64,000 bases of DNA from DUML01 sp050949905 (GTDB lineage Bacteria; Bacillota; Desulfitobacteriia; Desulfitobacteriales; Syntrophobotulaceae): the NCBI GenBank assembly GCA_050949905.1, contig JBMNGP010000038.1, positions 1-64,000 of the forward strand, written 5' to 3'. Under the pieces are notes generated by a model. The model did not search any database and had not been told where the DNA came from. It saw only the letters and a list, made by a program, of their open reading frames with translations. Each line of letters begins with the position of its first letter. Position 1 is the first letter of the stretch. This document shows positions 32,541 through 40,905 of the stretch, piece by piece. The position numbers and the translations under genes are program-made.

Positions 32541-34417
32541 GTACGCCCAGCATGGGCGTTATCTATACGGTGAAAGTCCGGAACGGGGGCTGGCGAGCGC
32601 CTACCGTAGCCGAGAACAAGGGTGTCCGTCGTGAGGCGGAATCTGAAGGAAGTTTAAGGCAAATGCACGGCTTGAGGTACACGAACCCAATTTGAGGCTG
32701 TCATAACTGGATGAGTCTCCATAACAAGATTAAATCCAAAGCCGCCAAGAGTTATGGCAGTATACTTGGGCAAGCGCGGGCAGAAAGATAACGTTCTTAT
32801 CTGGGGAGGTCTGCAGGAAACGCGAAGTTACTTCGTAACCGCACTCGAAAGGGTGCGCTGAATCTGCAGAAGTCAGCAGAGGTCATAGTACGGGAGTAAG
32901 CGACGGCGGAAACCGGAAGGACCGAACTTAAAGGAGAGATGAGCCTATGCGTTCGCATGATGAGCAACGAAAGCAGCCAACTTCATATGAAGGCTTACGG
33001 CAGAAAGTAGCGGTGAAGCCGCAAGGGTATGTCGGAGCGCCGAGCTCATCGTCGGCACAAGTAGACCACTCATCTCGCGAAGACCAAGGCGATTTGCTGG
33101 ATAGAATGCTAGAACGAAACAATCTTCGACTTGCCTACCGGCGAGTGGTACAAAACGGAGGAGCGCCCGGCATCGACGGAGTGACGGTAAAAGACTTAAA
33201 AGCTCACTTGTGGGAGTGCTGGGACACTGTCAAAGCAGAACTCCTGACGGGAACCTACAAGCCAGCACCTGTCAGACGGGTGGAAATCCCCAAACCCGGA
33301 GGCGGTGTCCGCTTGTTAGGCATCCCCACCGTAATGGACCGGCTCATCCAGCAAGCCCTACTCCAAGTGATGACCCCAATATTTGACCCGTATTTCTCTC
33401 CGAACAGCTTTGGTTTCCGGCCTGGCAAACGGGCCCACGACGCAGTCAAACAAGCTCAGGCCTACATCCAAGAAGGATATCGCTATGTCGTGGACATGGA
33501 CTTGGAAAAGTTCTTTGACCGAGTGAACCATGACATCCTCATGGCGAGAGTAGCCCGAAAAGTTAAGGATAAAAGAGTCCTAAAACTTATCCGAGGATAC
33601 CTTAATGCCGGAGTCATGGAAAACGGAGTGACAAAAGAGACAGTCGAAGGAACCCCTCAAGGAGGCCCCTTAAGTCCGCTGCTGGCGAACATCTTACTGG
33701 ATGACCTAGACCAGGAGTTAACCAAAAGAGGACATCGCTTTGTGCGTTATGCCGATGACTGTAACATCTTCGTCAAGAGCAAGCGAGCCGGAGAACGGGT
33801 AATGAAATCGGTCATTCAATTTGTAGAGGGGAAGTTAAAACTCAGAGTAAATCGAGAGAAAAGTGCTGTAGATAGACCGTGGAACCGAAAATTTCTCGGG
33901 TTTAGCTTTCTACCCAATCGCCAAGCGACGATTCGCCTGGCCCCCAAGACGATAGAACGATTCAAAGAAAAGATTCGGGAAATAACCAGTCGGACAAGAC
34001 CGATGTCGATGTCTGAGCGAATCCACAAATTGAATCAATATCTCATGGGATGGATAGGATACTTTAAACTGGCCGCGGCTAAAAGTCACTGTGAAAAATT
34101 GGACGCATGGATACGCAGAAGACTGCGCATGTGCCTGTGGAAACAGTGGAAAAGAGTGCGAACACGAATCCGGGAACTCCGCGCCTTAGGTCTGCCGGAC
34201 TGGATTGTGTTCATGATGGCAAACTCTCGACGAGGGGCATGGGAAATGTCCCGAAACACAAATAATGCCCTCAACAATTCCTATTGGGAACGTCAAGGGC
34301 TAAAGAGTCTGCTTCATCGTTATTTGGAAATTCGTGAACCTTTAGGAACCGCCTAGTGCGGACCCGCATGCTAGGTGGTGTGAGAGGACGGAGGCTAGCC
34401 GCCTCCTCCTACTCGAT
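32541..34417 (+). mobile_element. Group II intron, class C-like, 1877 bp
   Basis: The 5' end GTACGCCCAG fits the GUGYG-type boundary. At the 3' end, domain V (about 34340-34378, with a paired CCTAGT/GCTAGG arm and GTGT end) and domain VI (GAGAGGACGGAGGC with its partner, bulged A before CTC) end in CTCGAT. The encoded protein lacks an endonuclease domain. The insertion lies just 3' of the hairpin CTTTATC-GACA-GATAAAG and a T-rich tail, the terminator-like site class C introns prefer. The class C label rests on 3'-end similarity and target type. Confidence 0.88.
32947..34356 (+). CDS. ltrA: Group II intron reverse transcriptase/maturase
   Basis: A 469-residue intron-encoded protein. The reverse transcriptase runs from about 60 to 310 with GIDGVTVKDLK, RRVEIPKPGGGVRLLGIP, FGFRPGKRAHDAV, VDMDLEKFFDRVNHD, GTPQGGPLSPLLANI and the active site FVRYADDC. 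The maturase X domain follows (RIHKLNQYLMGWIGYFKLA). No HNH endonuclease is present, so mobility would rely on single-stranded or replicating DNA. AAAGGAG lies ten bases before the ATG. All catalytic Asp residues are present. Confidence 0.96.
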   Translation: MRSHDEQRKQPTSYEGLRQKVAVKPQGYVGAPSSSSAQVDHSSREDQGDLLDRMLERNNLRLAYRRVVQNGGAPGIDGVTVKDLKAHLWECWDTVKAELLTGTYKPAPVRRVEIPKPGGGVRLLGIPTVMDRLIQQALLQVMTPIFDPYFSPNSFGFRPGKRAHDAVKQAQAYIQEGYRYVVDMDLEKFFDRVNHDILMARVARKVKDKRVLKLIRGYLNAGVMENGVTKETVEGTPQGGPLSPLLANILLDDLDQELTKRGHRFVRYADDCNIFVKSKRAGERVMKSVIQFVEGKLKLRVNREKSAVDRPWNRKFLGFSFLPNRQATIRLAPKTIERFKEKIREITSRTRPMSMSERIHKLNQYLMGWIGYFKLAAAKSHCEKLDAWIRRRLRMCLWKQWKRVRTRIRELRALGLPDWIVFMMANSRRGAWEMSRNTNNALNNSYWERQGLKSLLHRYLEIREPLGTA

Positions 34418-34591
34418 ATGAATTTAGTAGCTATTGACTAAATATTCTTTGTTAGGCATACTTATGTGGAAAGAATAATCTGTGAATAATTATACTAGGC
34501 AGATAACATAATAAATCGCTTGGCTGTCTATGCTAAAAGGTATACCATCCCTTGATGGCCTGCTAACGACGAATAGAAGGGAGAGTCTGAT

Positions 34592-35371
34592 GTGACTGAG
34601 AGATATGTCCAGACTCTGGAAAGGTCTTTAGATATTTTGGAAGTCCTAGCTAAATCGGAAGAGCCGATAGGTGTTACCGAGATTGGCAATAGAATTGGTT
34701 TGCATAAAAGTACTGTCCATAGGATACTCCGGACTCTGTGTTACCGGGGGTATGTGGAAAAGGAAAAGGAGCGGGAACGCTACCGGCTGGGAATTAAAAT
34801 CGTCGAGCTAGGTGTCAGGTTTTTTAATGACCTGGAGATTCGTAAAGTGGCAGCCAATTTCCTGGCGGATCTGGCAAAATCATTTGATGAAGTTGTTCAT
34901 TTAGTTCTCCCGGATGACGGAGAGGTCGTTTATATTGACAAAAGGGAAAGTTCTCAGCTGGTAGGTTTGCATTCCAAGGTTGGCCGCCGGGCTCCGATGC
35001 ATTGTACTGCTGTCGGAAAAAGTATTTTGTCTACGATGCCTGAAGAGGAAGTCCGGGCTATTCTGAAAACCAAAGGGATGCCTGGATTTACCCATAAGAC
35101 TATCACTGATCCGGATCTGCTTCTTGAGCAATTAGAAGAGGTTAAAAAGAAAGGCTATGCCATGGAAGCAGAGGAGAACGAGATTGGAATTCTCTGCCTT
35201 GGCACCCCCATTTTTGATTATTCGGGGAGAGCTATAGCGGCTATCAGTGTTTCCGGACCTGTGAACAGGATGAAAGAGAAAGGTACCGAACGAATTGGCG
35301 AGGAAATAAAAAAGGCCGGACAGGAAATTTCCGCCAAATTCGGTTATAATTATTTCCGGAGCAATAATTAA
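34592..35371 (+). CDS. IclR-family transcriptional regulator
   Basis: GTG start eight bases after AAGGGAG. The N-terminal winged helix (residues 1-70: LDILEVLAKSEEPIGVTEIGN, STVHRILRTLCYRGYVEKEK) is followed by the IclR effector domain (VHLVLPDDGEVVYIDKRE, HCTAVGKSILSTMPEEEV, IAAISVSGPVNRM). IclR proteins usually regulate genes for carboxylic or sugar acid use. Palindromes of the GTGAAAC-type lie 145 bases downstream in the promoter of the next gene, so that operon is the likely target. Confidence 0.93.
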   Translation: MTERYVQTLERSLDILEVLAKSEEPIGVTEIGNRIGLHKSTVHRILRTLCYRGYVEKEKERERYRLGIKIVELGVRFFNDLEIRKVAANFLADLAKSFDEVVHLVLPDDGEVVYIDKRESSQLVGLHSKVGRRAPMHCTAVGKSILSTMPEEEVRAILKTKGMPGFTHKTITDPDLLLEQLEEVKKKGYAMEAEENEIGILCLGTPIFDYSGRAIAAISVSGPVNRMKEKGTERIGEEIKKAGQEISAKFGYNYFRSNN

Positions 35372-35472
35372 TGCTGCCGGTATTTGCTTGGGTAAGTTCT
35401 CTGAGTCGTAATTTGCTGGGAGCAGACATCCCGCAAGTGCAATAAAGAACTTATTTTTTTTAAAAAATCCAC

Positions 35473-35501
35473 TTGACTCCCAGCCTCAGAAGGCGCATAA
35501 T
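35473..35501 (+). promoter_or_regulatory. Sigma A-type promoter upstream of 35643
   Basis: TTGACT (35473-35478) and CATAAT (35496-35501) are separated by 17 bases. The first IclR-type palindrome begins 16 bases downstream, over the expected start site. Confidence 0.65.
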
Positions 35502-35516
35502 AATACTAAATAAAAA

Positions 35517-35612
35517 GTGAAACGCTGTTTCACATATCGAAACAAGTTTATCCTTGAAATTTATTCGAATTTCAAAAATTTTTTTAGACAAAGTGTGAAA
35601 CGATGTTTTGCA
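35517..35612 (+). promoter_or_regulatory. Putative IclR operators
   Basis: GTGAAACGCTGTTTCAC (35517-35533) is a perfect palindrome with a 3-nt centre. A second, imperfect copy TGAAACGATGTTTTGC starts at 35596, and a half site GTGAAACAT lies at 35615. Spacing TGAAAC-N3-GTTTCA is typical for IclR/KdgR-type operators. Confidence 0.7.
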
Positions 35613-35642
35613 GAGTGAAACATCAGCGGAGGTGGATTACTG

Positions 35643-36260
35643 ATGATGAGAATTGCTTCTTTAACCTACAATGAAGCCAAGGATTGCCAAGGGAGTGGGG
35701 TTAGAGATGAAAAGCAAATATCAACTTATATCCTGTCCTTTGAAATTGCTGAAAGGCTCTTAGAGCGTTTTTCAGGGCAATGGAAAATTACCGGCAATGA
35801 GATTGTCCTTAACCTTGCTGGTTTGGGACACTCCTTAGCGATTGATTATGTGGCCGGCATTATTAAATATGGCACTCTTTCCGCTTATTTTTACCACCGC
35901 TATGATCCCCGCAAAGGAGTTTCCGGCCTCGTCAGGGATCTTTGCCTGGATTTGGCTGTTCCACAGGTCGAAGGTAGCTATAGTACCGATTTTTTGTTTA
36001 AAGTTTTTGTCAAACTGGTCGAGATTTTCCATCCTCGCTGTGATTTGCGGATTTTAAGCGGCCCCAAAGAAGGTGAGTGGGAAATCCGTTTAAACCAAAC
36101 AGGGCCTTCAGGCTGGATTAATGCCCAGAATTTTGCTGAAAACCGTTTTGGGGAGAAAGTGGATATCTCTGTTTGGCAAAGCTTAAGGCCTGAAAAAGTT
36201 GCAACCTATATTTTTGGGTTTAATCGCTTTTGTAAAAACTTTCAGTGCCCAATGAAATAG
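35643..36260 (+). CDS. Hypothetical protein, first gene of the IclR-controlled operon
   Basis: A 205-residue soluble protein with GGAGGTGG seven bases before ATG 35643 (ATG 35646 also possible). I do not recognise a family; the sequence has Phe/Tyr-rich stretches (YGTLSAYFYHRYDPRKG, FLFKVFVKLVEIFHPR) and no signal peptide, membrane segment or metal motif. It stands directly behind the GTGAAAC-type operators and before the split transketolase genes (292-base gap), so regulation by the IclR protein is likely and a role linked to the same pathway is possible. Confidence 0.72.
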   Translation: MMRIASLTYNEAKDCQGSGVRDEKQISTYILSFEIAERLLERFSGQWKITGNEIVLNLAGLGHSLAIDYVAGIIKYGTLSAYFYHRYDPRKGVSGLVRDLCLDLAVPQVEGSYSTDFLFKVFVKLVEIFHPRCDLRILSGPKEGEWEIRLNQTGPSGWINAQNFAENRFGEKVDISVWQSLRPEKVATYIFGFNRFCKNFQCPMK

Positions 36261-36552
36261 AATTTTCCATAAAAGACAACAGATGATTATTACCGGGGAT
36301 CTTGAATAAATTCCACTGCCGGCGGCAATTAGAGGGGTTAGAAGCGAGGAAAGATTATATATTCGCTTAAGCTGCAGGGAATGTATTTTCGGATCCTTTT
36401 TTTCTGTCCTCTGCCTAACATTTTGTAAGTTTTACTCCTGCTTTTGGCTTTGTGGCTCGCAGTGAGCCGTATTTTCTTACTTGTGCTTATCTGGAAATTC
36501 ATTCTTAAATCGAGTAAGATGGAATAAGCTAAGATTTGGGAGGCTATTTGCT

Positions 36553-37386
36553 ATGAAAAAATGTTTAGACAAACAGGAAGCACTTCAGGAGGCGATAATT
36601 ATTGCCAAGAGAATGCGCCGCAATATTCTTTTGATGACCCACCGCGCTCAAGGCGGGCATCCTGGCGGCTGTCTGTCTGCTACGGACATCCTGGCTGTTC
36701 TTTATAAGTGCTTTCTCCGGCTTGACCGGCAAAACCCTCGCTGGGCCGGCCGGGATTATTTCTTCCTATCTAAAGGGCATGCTGTCCCGGCTCAATATGC
36801 GGTGCTCATTGAAATGGGATTCCTTTCTCCGGAGGAAATAAAAGATTTCCGGGAAATAGAAGGCAGGCTCCCGGCTTATCCCAGCTGTACGGATACTCCG
36901 GGGGTTGATATGGCTTCGGGCTCTTTGGGGCAAGGTTTATCCGTGGCCAACGGCACAGCTTTGGCTGCCAAGCTGGATGGAACAGGACAAAGAGCTTATG
37001 TAATGTTGGGCGACGGAGAATTGCATGAGGGGCAAGTCTGGGAAGCGGCTATGACCGCCGCTCATTACAAGCTGAATAATGTCTGCGCCATTGTGGACTA
37101 TAATAAACTCCAGCTGGATGGCGCTCTGGATGAAGTCAAAACTTTAGGTGATTTAAGAGCTAAATGGGAGTCTTTCGGCTGGCATGCCCTGGAAATCGAC
37201 GGGCATGATTATGAGCAAATTTATGATGCCTTGGCCGAAGCCGAAAGCTTTAAGAATGGGCCGACAGTAATCATTGCGCATACCGTTAAAGGTAAAGGGG
37301 TATCGTTTATGGAAGACGAAGTAGGCTGGCACTGTGCGGCTCCGAGTGACGAAGAACTGGAAATTGCTTTGAAGGAGTTGAGTTAG
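36553..37386 (+). CDS. Transketolase, N-terminal subunit
   Basis: ATG 36553 is nine bases after GGGAGG; upstream extension to 36481 has no support. The 277 residues form the thiamine diphosphate-binding half: THRAQGGHPGGCLSATDIL, YFFLSKGHAVPAQYAVL, SLGQGLSVANGTALAAKL and the TPP motif LGDGELHEGQVWEAAMTAAHYKLNNVCAIVD. Together with the next gene it forms a two-chain transketolase acting in the non-oxidative pentose phosphate route or on a related sugar or glyoxylate-derived substrate. The two genes are three bases apart. Confidence 0.92.
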   Translation: MKKCLDKQEALQEAIIIAKRMRRNILLMTHRAQGGHPGGCLSATDILAVLYKCFLRLDRQNPRWAGRDYFFLSKGHAVPAQYAVLIEMGFLSPEEIKDFREIEGRLPAYPSCTDTPGVDMASGSLGQGLSVANGTALAAKLDGTGQRAYVMLGDGELHEGQVWEAAMTAAHYKLNNVCAIVDYNKLQLDGALDEVKTLGDLRAKWESFGWHALEIDGHDYEQIYDALAEAESFKNGPTVIIAHTVKGKGVSFMEDEVGWHCAAPSDEELEIALKELS

Positions 37387-37389
37387 AAG

Positions 37390-38328
37390 ATGCTTATGGC
37401 CCCAAGAGAAGCTTATGGACAGGCCTTGGTGGAATTGGGCCGCGAGAATAAAAATGTTGTAGTCCTGGATGCGGATGTAGCCAAGGCTTCTATGACCATC
37501 CTTTTTAAGGAAGCTTTTCCGGAGAGATTTTTTGATTTGGGGATTGCCGAGTCCGATATTATCGGGACGGGGGCGGGCTTGGCCGTGGCCGGCAAAATTC
37601 CTTTTGTTAATGCCTATGCTAATTTCCTACTTGGCAATGGTTGGGAGCAAATCAGGATTTCCGTCTGTTATGCCCGGCAAAATGTTAAAATTATCGGCCA
37701 TAATATCGGAGCTTCTTCCGGCAAGGACGGCCCTACGCATTTACCGCTGGAGGATATTGCCTTGACCAGGGTTTTTCCGGGAATGACGGTAATCGAGCCT
37801 GCGGATGGCCTAGAAGTCCGGAAAGCTGTGCAAGCTTTAGCTCAGCATGTTGGCCCTGCTTATATGCGGGTAGGCAGGGTGCCCATTCCGGTTATAACCA
37901 GGGAGGAGGATGAATTTCAGATCGGTAAGGCTAACATTCTGCGCCGGGGTCGGGATGTGACTATCATTGCCTGCGGGGTAATGGTCTCCAAAGCTTTGGA
38001 GGCTGCTCAAGCTTTAGCCGGAGAGGGAATAGAGGCGGAAGTGCTTAATATGCATACTATTAAACCCCTGGACAAGGAGGCAATCTTCCAGTCGGTAAGC
38101 AAGACTAAAGCCGTAGTTACTGCCGAGGAGCATACCGTCATTGGCGGACTGGGCAGCGCTGTAGCAGAGTTTTTAGGCTGTACCCACCCGGTACCAATGA
38201 GGATGATTGGCTCGCCGGATAGGTTCGGGGTTTGTGGCAGCTATGAGCAAATTCATAAGATTTTGGGTTTAACTACGGAAAAAATAAGCGAAGCTGTGAA
38301 GGATCTTTGCATAAATAAATATGTTTGA
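37390..38328 (+). CDS. Transketolase, C-terminal subunit
   Basis: 312 residues with the pyrimidine-binding domain (VVVLDADVAKASMTILFKEAFPERFFDLGIAESDIIGTGAG: Glu in AES activates TPP) and the C-terminal transketolase domain (VTIIACGVMVSKALEA, HTVIGGLGSAVAEFLG). It completes the enzyme with the gene before it. AAGGAG lies 11 bases upstream. Together the chains have about the length of one normal transketolase. Confidence 0.92.
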   Translation: MLMAPREAYGQALVELGRENKNVVVLDADVAKASMTILFKEAFPERFFDLGIAESDIIGTGAGLAVAGKIPFVNAYANFLLGNGWEQIRISVCYARQNVKIIGHNIGASSGKDGPTHLPLEDIALTRVFPGMTVIEPADGLEVRKAVQALAQHVGPAYMRVGRVPIPVITREEDEFQIGKANILRRGRDVTIIACGVMVSKALEAAQALAGEGIEAEVLNMHTIKPLDKEAIFQSVSKTKAVVTAEEHTVIGGLGSAVAEFLGCTHPVPMRMIGSPDRFGVCGSYEQIHKILGLTTEKISEAVKDLCINKYV

Positions 38329-38445
38329 AATTTTCATATAAATAATATTGCAAATAATAAAAAGACAAATTACTAAAATATTTATAACTCAATTGTGTCA
38401 GGGAATTTTAAGCTTTAAAACATAAATTGTACGGAGATGATATTA

Positions 38446-39333
38446 ATGAAACTAGGATTTATCGGGCTGGGTAAAATGGGTAAGCCCATGGCCAAAAATC
38501 TTTTGCAGGCGGGGCATGATTTGCTGGTTTATAACCGCAGCTTGCCGTCAGTCAGGGAATTACAGGGTTTAGGAGCTTTGGGGGCTGCTTCCCCTGCCGA
38601 AGTGGGGAAGGAGGCCGAAGTTGTCTTTCTTTGCTTACCCGTGGGGCGAGATGTTGAGCTCACCTTAACCGGGGAGGAAGGCCTTCTCCGGACGTTAAGA
38701 GAGGATACATATATTGTCGATCACAGCACCATCAGCCCGAAGGATTCGCAAAGGATGTTTGATCTCTGCCGGGAAAAAGGTATTGGTTTCCTTGACGCTC
38801 CAGTCAGTGGCGGAGTAGTAGGTGCTGAAAAAGGTTCTTTAAGCATTATGGTTGGCGGGGATGAGGCTGATTTTGCAGCTGTCAAGGCGCTACTCAAGGT
38901 TTTAGGCCGGAATATTTACTACCTTGGCCCTTCCGGCAGCGGTAATGTTATTAAGCTAGTGAATAATCTTTTGGTGGGTATTACTAACGCCGCCTTGGCT
39001 GAGGCTTTTGTCCTGGCGCAAAAAAATGGTTTAGATCCCCGGCAGGTTTTCGAGATTTTGGCTAATTCTACCGGGGATAGCTCGATGCTCCAAAGAAATA
39101 TCCCTAATTTTGTTCTCAAGAGGGATTTTACCCCTGCTTTTACTTTGGATATGCTCAATAAGGATCTGGCTTTAGCCGAGGAATTAGCTTTAGACCGGGG
39201 AGTTAGGCTTCTTTTGGGATCTTTGGCCCATAAGATCGGTTGTGAAGCTGCTGTCTCAGGCTTGGGAAGCGAGGATATGTCTGCTGTTATTAAGGTTCTT
39301 GAAGGGTTGGCCGCTGTGGAAGTAAGGCCTTAA
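38446..39333 (+). CDS. Beta-hydroxyacid dehydrogenase (tartronate semialdehyde reductase / 3-hydroxyisobutyrate dehydrogenase type)
   Basis: 295 residues. NADP-binding motif GFIGLGKMGKPMAKNLLQAG, substrate motif LDAPVSGGVVGAEKGSLSIMVGG and catalytic Lys in VIKLVNNLLVG. In sugar-acid and glyoxylate pathways this enzyme reduces tartronate semialdehyde to glycerate; the neighbouring glycolate-type oxidase genes fit that, but 3-hydroxyisobutyrate or succinic semialdehyde reduction cannot be excluded. ATG 38446 is nine bases after GGAG; ATG 38437 lies inside that site. Confidence 0.88.
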   Translation: MKLGFIGLGKMGKPMAKNLLQAGHDLLVYNRSLPSVRELQGLGALGAASPAEVGKEAEVVFLCLPVGRDVELTLTGEEGLLRTLREDTYIVDHSTISPKDSQRMFDLCREKGIGFLDAPVSGGVVGAEKGSLSIMVGGDEADFAAVKALLKVLGRNIYYLGPSGSGNVIKLVNNLLVGITNAALAEAFVLAQKNGLDPRQVFEILANSTGDSSMLQRNIPNFVLKRDFTPAFTLDMLNKDLALAEELALDRGVRLLLGSLAHKIGCEAAVSGLGSEDMSAVIKVLEGLAAVEVRP

Positions 39334-39541
39334 AAGTAAGGCCTTAAGCGTGAGCGTTAAAGCCTTTTATAAATTTGATTATTTACTATTTTCAGTATAT
39401 TTTAAATTTACTAAAGAATTCTTAAACAAATACTAGGAAATTTCTAACTATGACGATATAATATATTTTAGGTAACAAACCGTTACAATATATTCTTTAA
39501 TATACCCGGCCTGCTTGGCTGGGTGAGAAGGGGGAATTAAA

Positions 39542-40783
39542 GTGGGGGTTTTGGCAGAAGTTTATGAAAAGCTGAATACATGCGGTAAATGCGGTTTCTG
39601 TCACGGAGCTTGTAAGACTTATAAAAAAGACGGAGCCGAATTTATGGTTTCCAGAGGTAGGGTTCAGCTGATCAAAGCTCTTGCTGATGGCAAAATCGAA
39701 GCCGACAAGGACTATGAGGATGTCATCAACAGTTGTTTGCTTTGCGGAGAGTGCGCAGTAGCCTGCCCCAGCGGCGTGAGATGTCACGAGCTTGTTCTTG
39801 CTGCACGCCGTGATCTCAAACTGAGGAAAGGTGTTAAGCCTTTCGCCAAATCTTTGGTCTTAAAAAGTCTCACTAAACCAGGAAGACTGCAATTTGGATT
39901 TGGCTTTTTTGCAGGAACAGGCAAGAAAATGCTCAAAGGATTGGCTAACGGTATGCAATTCTACCGTGGTATTGACATTTTGACTATGCCGGCATCCAAA
40001 GTTCCGTTTGCCAAGCAAGTTCCCGAAGTAATTACCGTCCCTAATCCTAAGAAGAAAGTTGCTTTCTATGTTGGTTGTTTCATGAATCACTCGCTTGTCA
40101 ACACGGCACATTCTGTTGTTAAAGTTTTAACTATGAGTGATGTAGAAGTAACTGTACCTAGAGAGCAGCCTTGTTGCGGTTTGCCACAGTATGTTTACGG
40201 CGACTTTGAGACTGCGAAAGAGCAAGCCAAGAAGGTTATTAATACTTTTAGTAAGTATGAGGCTATTGTGACGGCATGTGCTTCCTGTGCTTCGATGCTT
40301 AAAAAAGAAATGCAGGAGTTATTTAAAGACGATGCTGCTTACTTGCCAAAGGTTAAAGAATTTGCCGCCAAATGCTATGAGTTTTCAGAGTATGTGGCTA
40401 AGGAACTTGACACTGCGGCCAAGCTGCAAAACGATACTCCTGTTACCGTAACTTATCATGACCCTTGTCATATGGTTCGTTATAATACTATTACTGCTGA
40501 ACCGCGTAATCTCTTAAAGAGTGTACCGCGGCTTAAGTATGTAGAAATGTTTGAAGCCAACAGATGCTGCGGAGCAGCAGGCTTAGTACAGGCCTTTTAT
40601 CATGAATTATCATCTGCGATCACTGCGGATAAAGCTCAAAATATTATTGACAGTGGGGCTGAAATAGTTGCCACGAGCTGTCCTGCTTGTATGCTTAAGA
40701 TTAATAGCGGTCTTAAACTTAAAGGTTCTAATATTGAAATAAAACACGTAGCAGATGTTCTTGCTTCAGCCTTAAAAGACTAG
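39542..40783 (+). CDS. glcF: GlcF/LutA-type iron-sulfur heterodisulfide-like subunit of a 2-hydroxyacid oxidase
   Basis: 413 residues. Two [4Fe-4S] ferredoxin motifs near the N-terminus (CGKCGFCHGAC and CLLCGECAVACP) and two CCG domains (CCGLPQYVYG and CCGAAGLVQAF, each with an upstream Cys as in YHDPCHMVRY). It carries electrons from the FAD subunits encoded next. GTG 39542 is preceded by AAGGGGG. In glycolate oxidase GlcDEF and in lactate dehydrogenase complexes the subunit has the same design, so the substrate, glycolate or lactate, is not decided. Confidence 0.9.
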   Translation: MGVLAEVYEKLNTCGKCGFCHGACKTYKKDGAEFMVSRGRVQLIKALADGKIEADKDYEDVINSCLLCGECAVACPSGVRCHELVLAARRDLKLRKGVKPFAKSLVLKSLTKPGRLQFGFGFFAGTGKKMLKGLANGMQFYRGIDILTMPASKVPFAKQVPEVITVPNPKKKVAFYVGCFMNHSLVNTAHSVVKVLTMSDVEVTVPREQPCCGLPQYVYGDFETAKEQAKKVINTFSKYEAIVTACASCASMLKKEMQELFKDDAAYLPKVKEFAAKCYEFSEYVAKELDTAAKLQNDTPVTVTYHDPCHMVRYNTITAEPRNLLKSVPRLKYVEMFEANRCCGAAGLVQAFYHELSSAITADKAQNIIDSGAEIVATSCPACMLKINSGLKLKGSNIEIKHVADVLASALKD

Positions 40784-40801
40784 CGAGGGCATTTTTATAG
40801 C

Positions 40802-40843
40802 GGTCTGACCATTGGTTAAATGAAGTCAGACCATTTGGTCTGA
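40802..40843 (+). promoter_or_regulatory. Paired GntR-type palindromes inside the glc cluster
   Basis: GGTCTGACC (40802-40810) and the perfect 18-bp palindrome TCAGACCATTTGGTCTGA (40826-40843) lie 62 bases before the GlcE-like gene. TGGTCTGACCA-like sites are typical of FadR/LldR/GlcC subgroup GntR regulators. No GntR gene is in the window. Confidence 0.6.
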
Positions 40844-40905
40844 CAGGTAGATATGAGCTTTCATCGGTTAGTTTCTTAATAATCTATTAGGAAGGGCGGG
40901 TAGTA

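Noticed and set aside
32103..32695. Open frames of 88-120 codons across the tRNA-His repeats and intron 5' end
   Set aside because: They cover tRNA-His, its copies and intron domain I and repeat each other; no ribosome binding sites.
36481..36552. 24-residue N-terminal extension of the transketolase subunit
   Set aside because: No ribosome binding site; GGGAGG serves ATG 36553.
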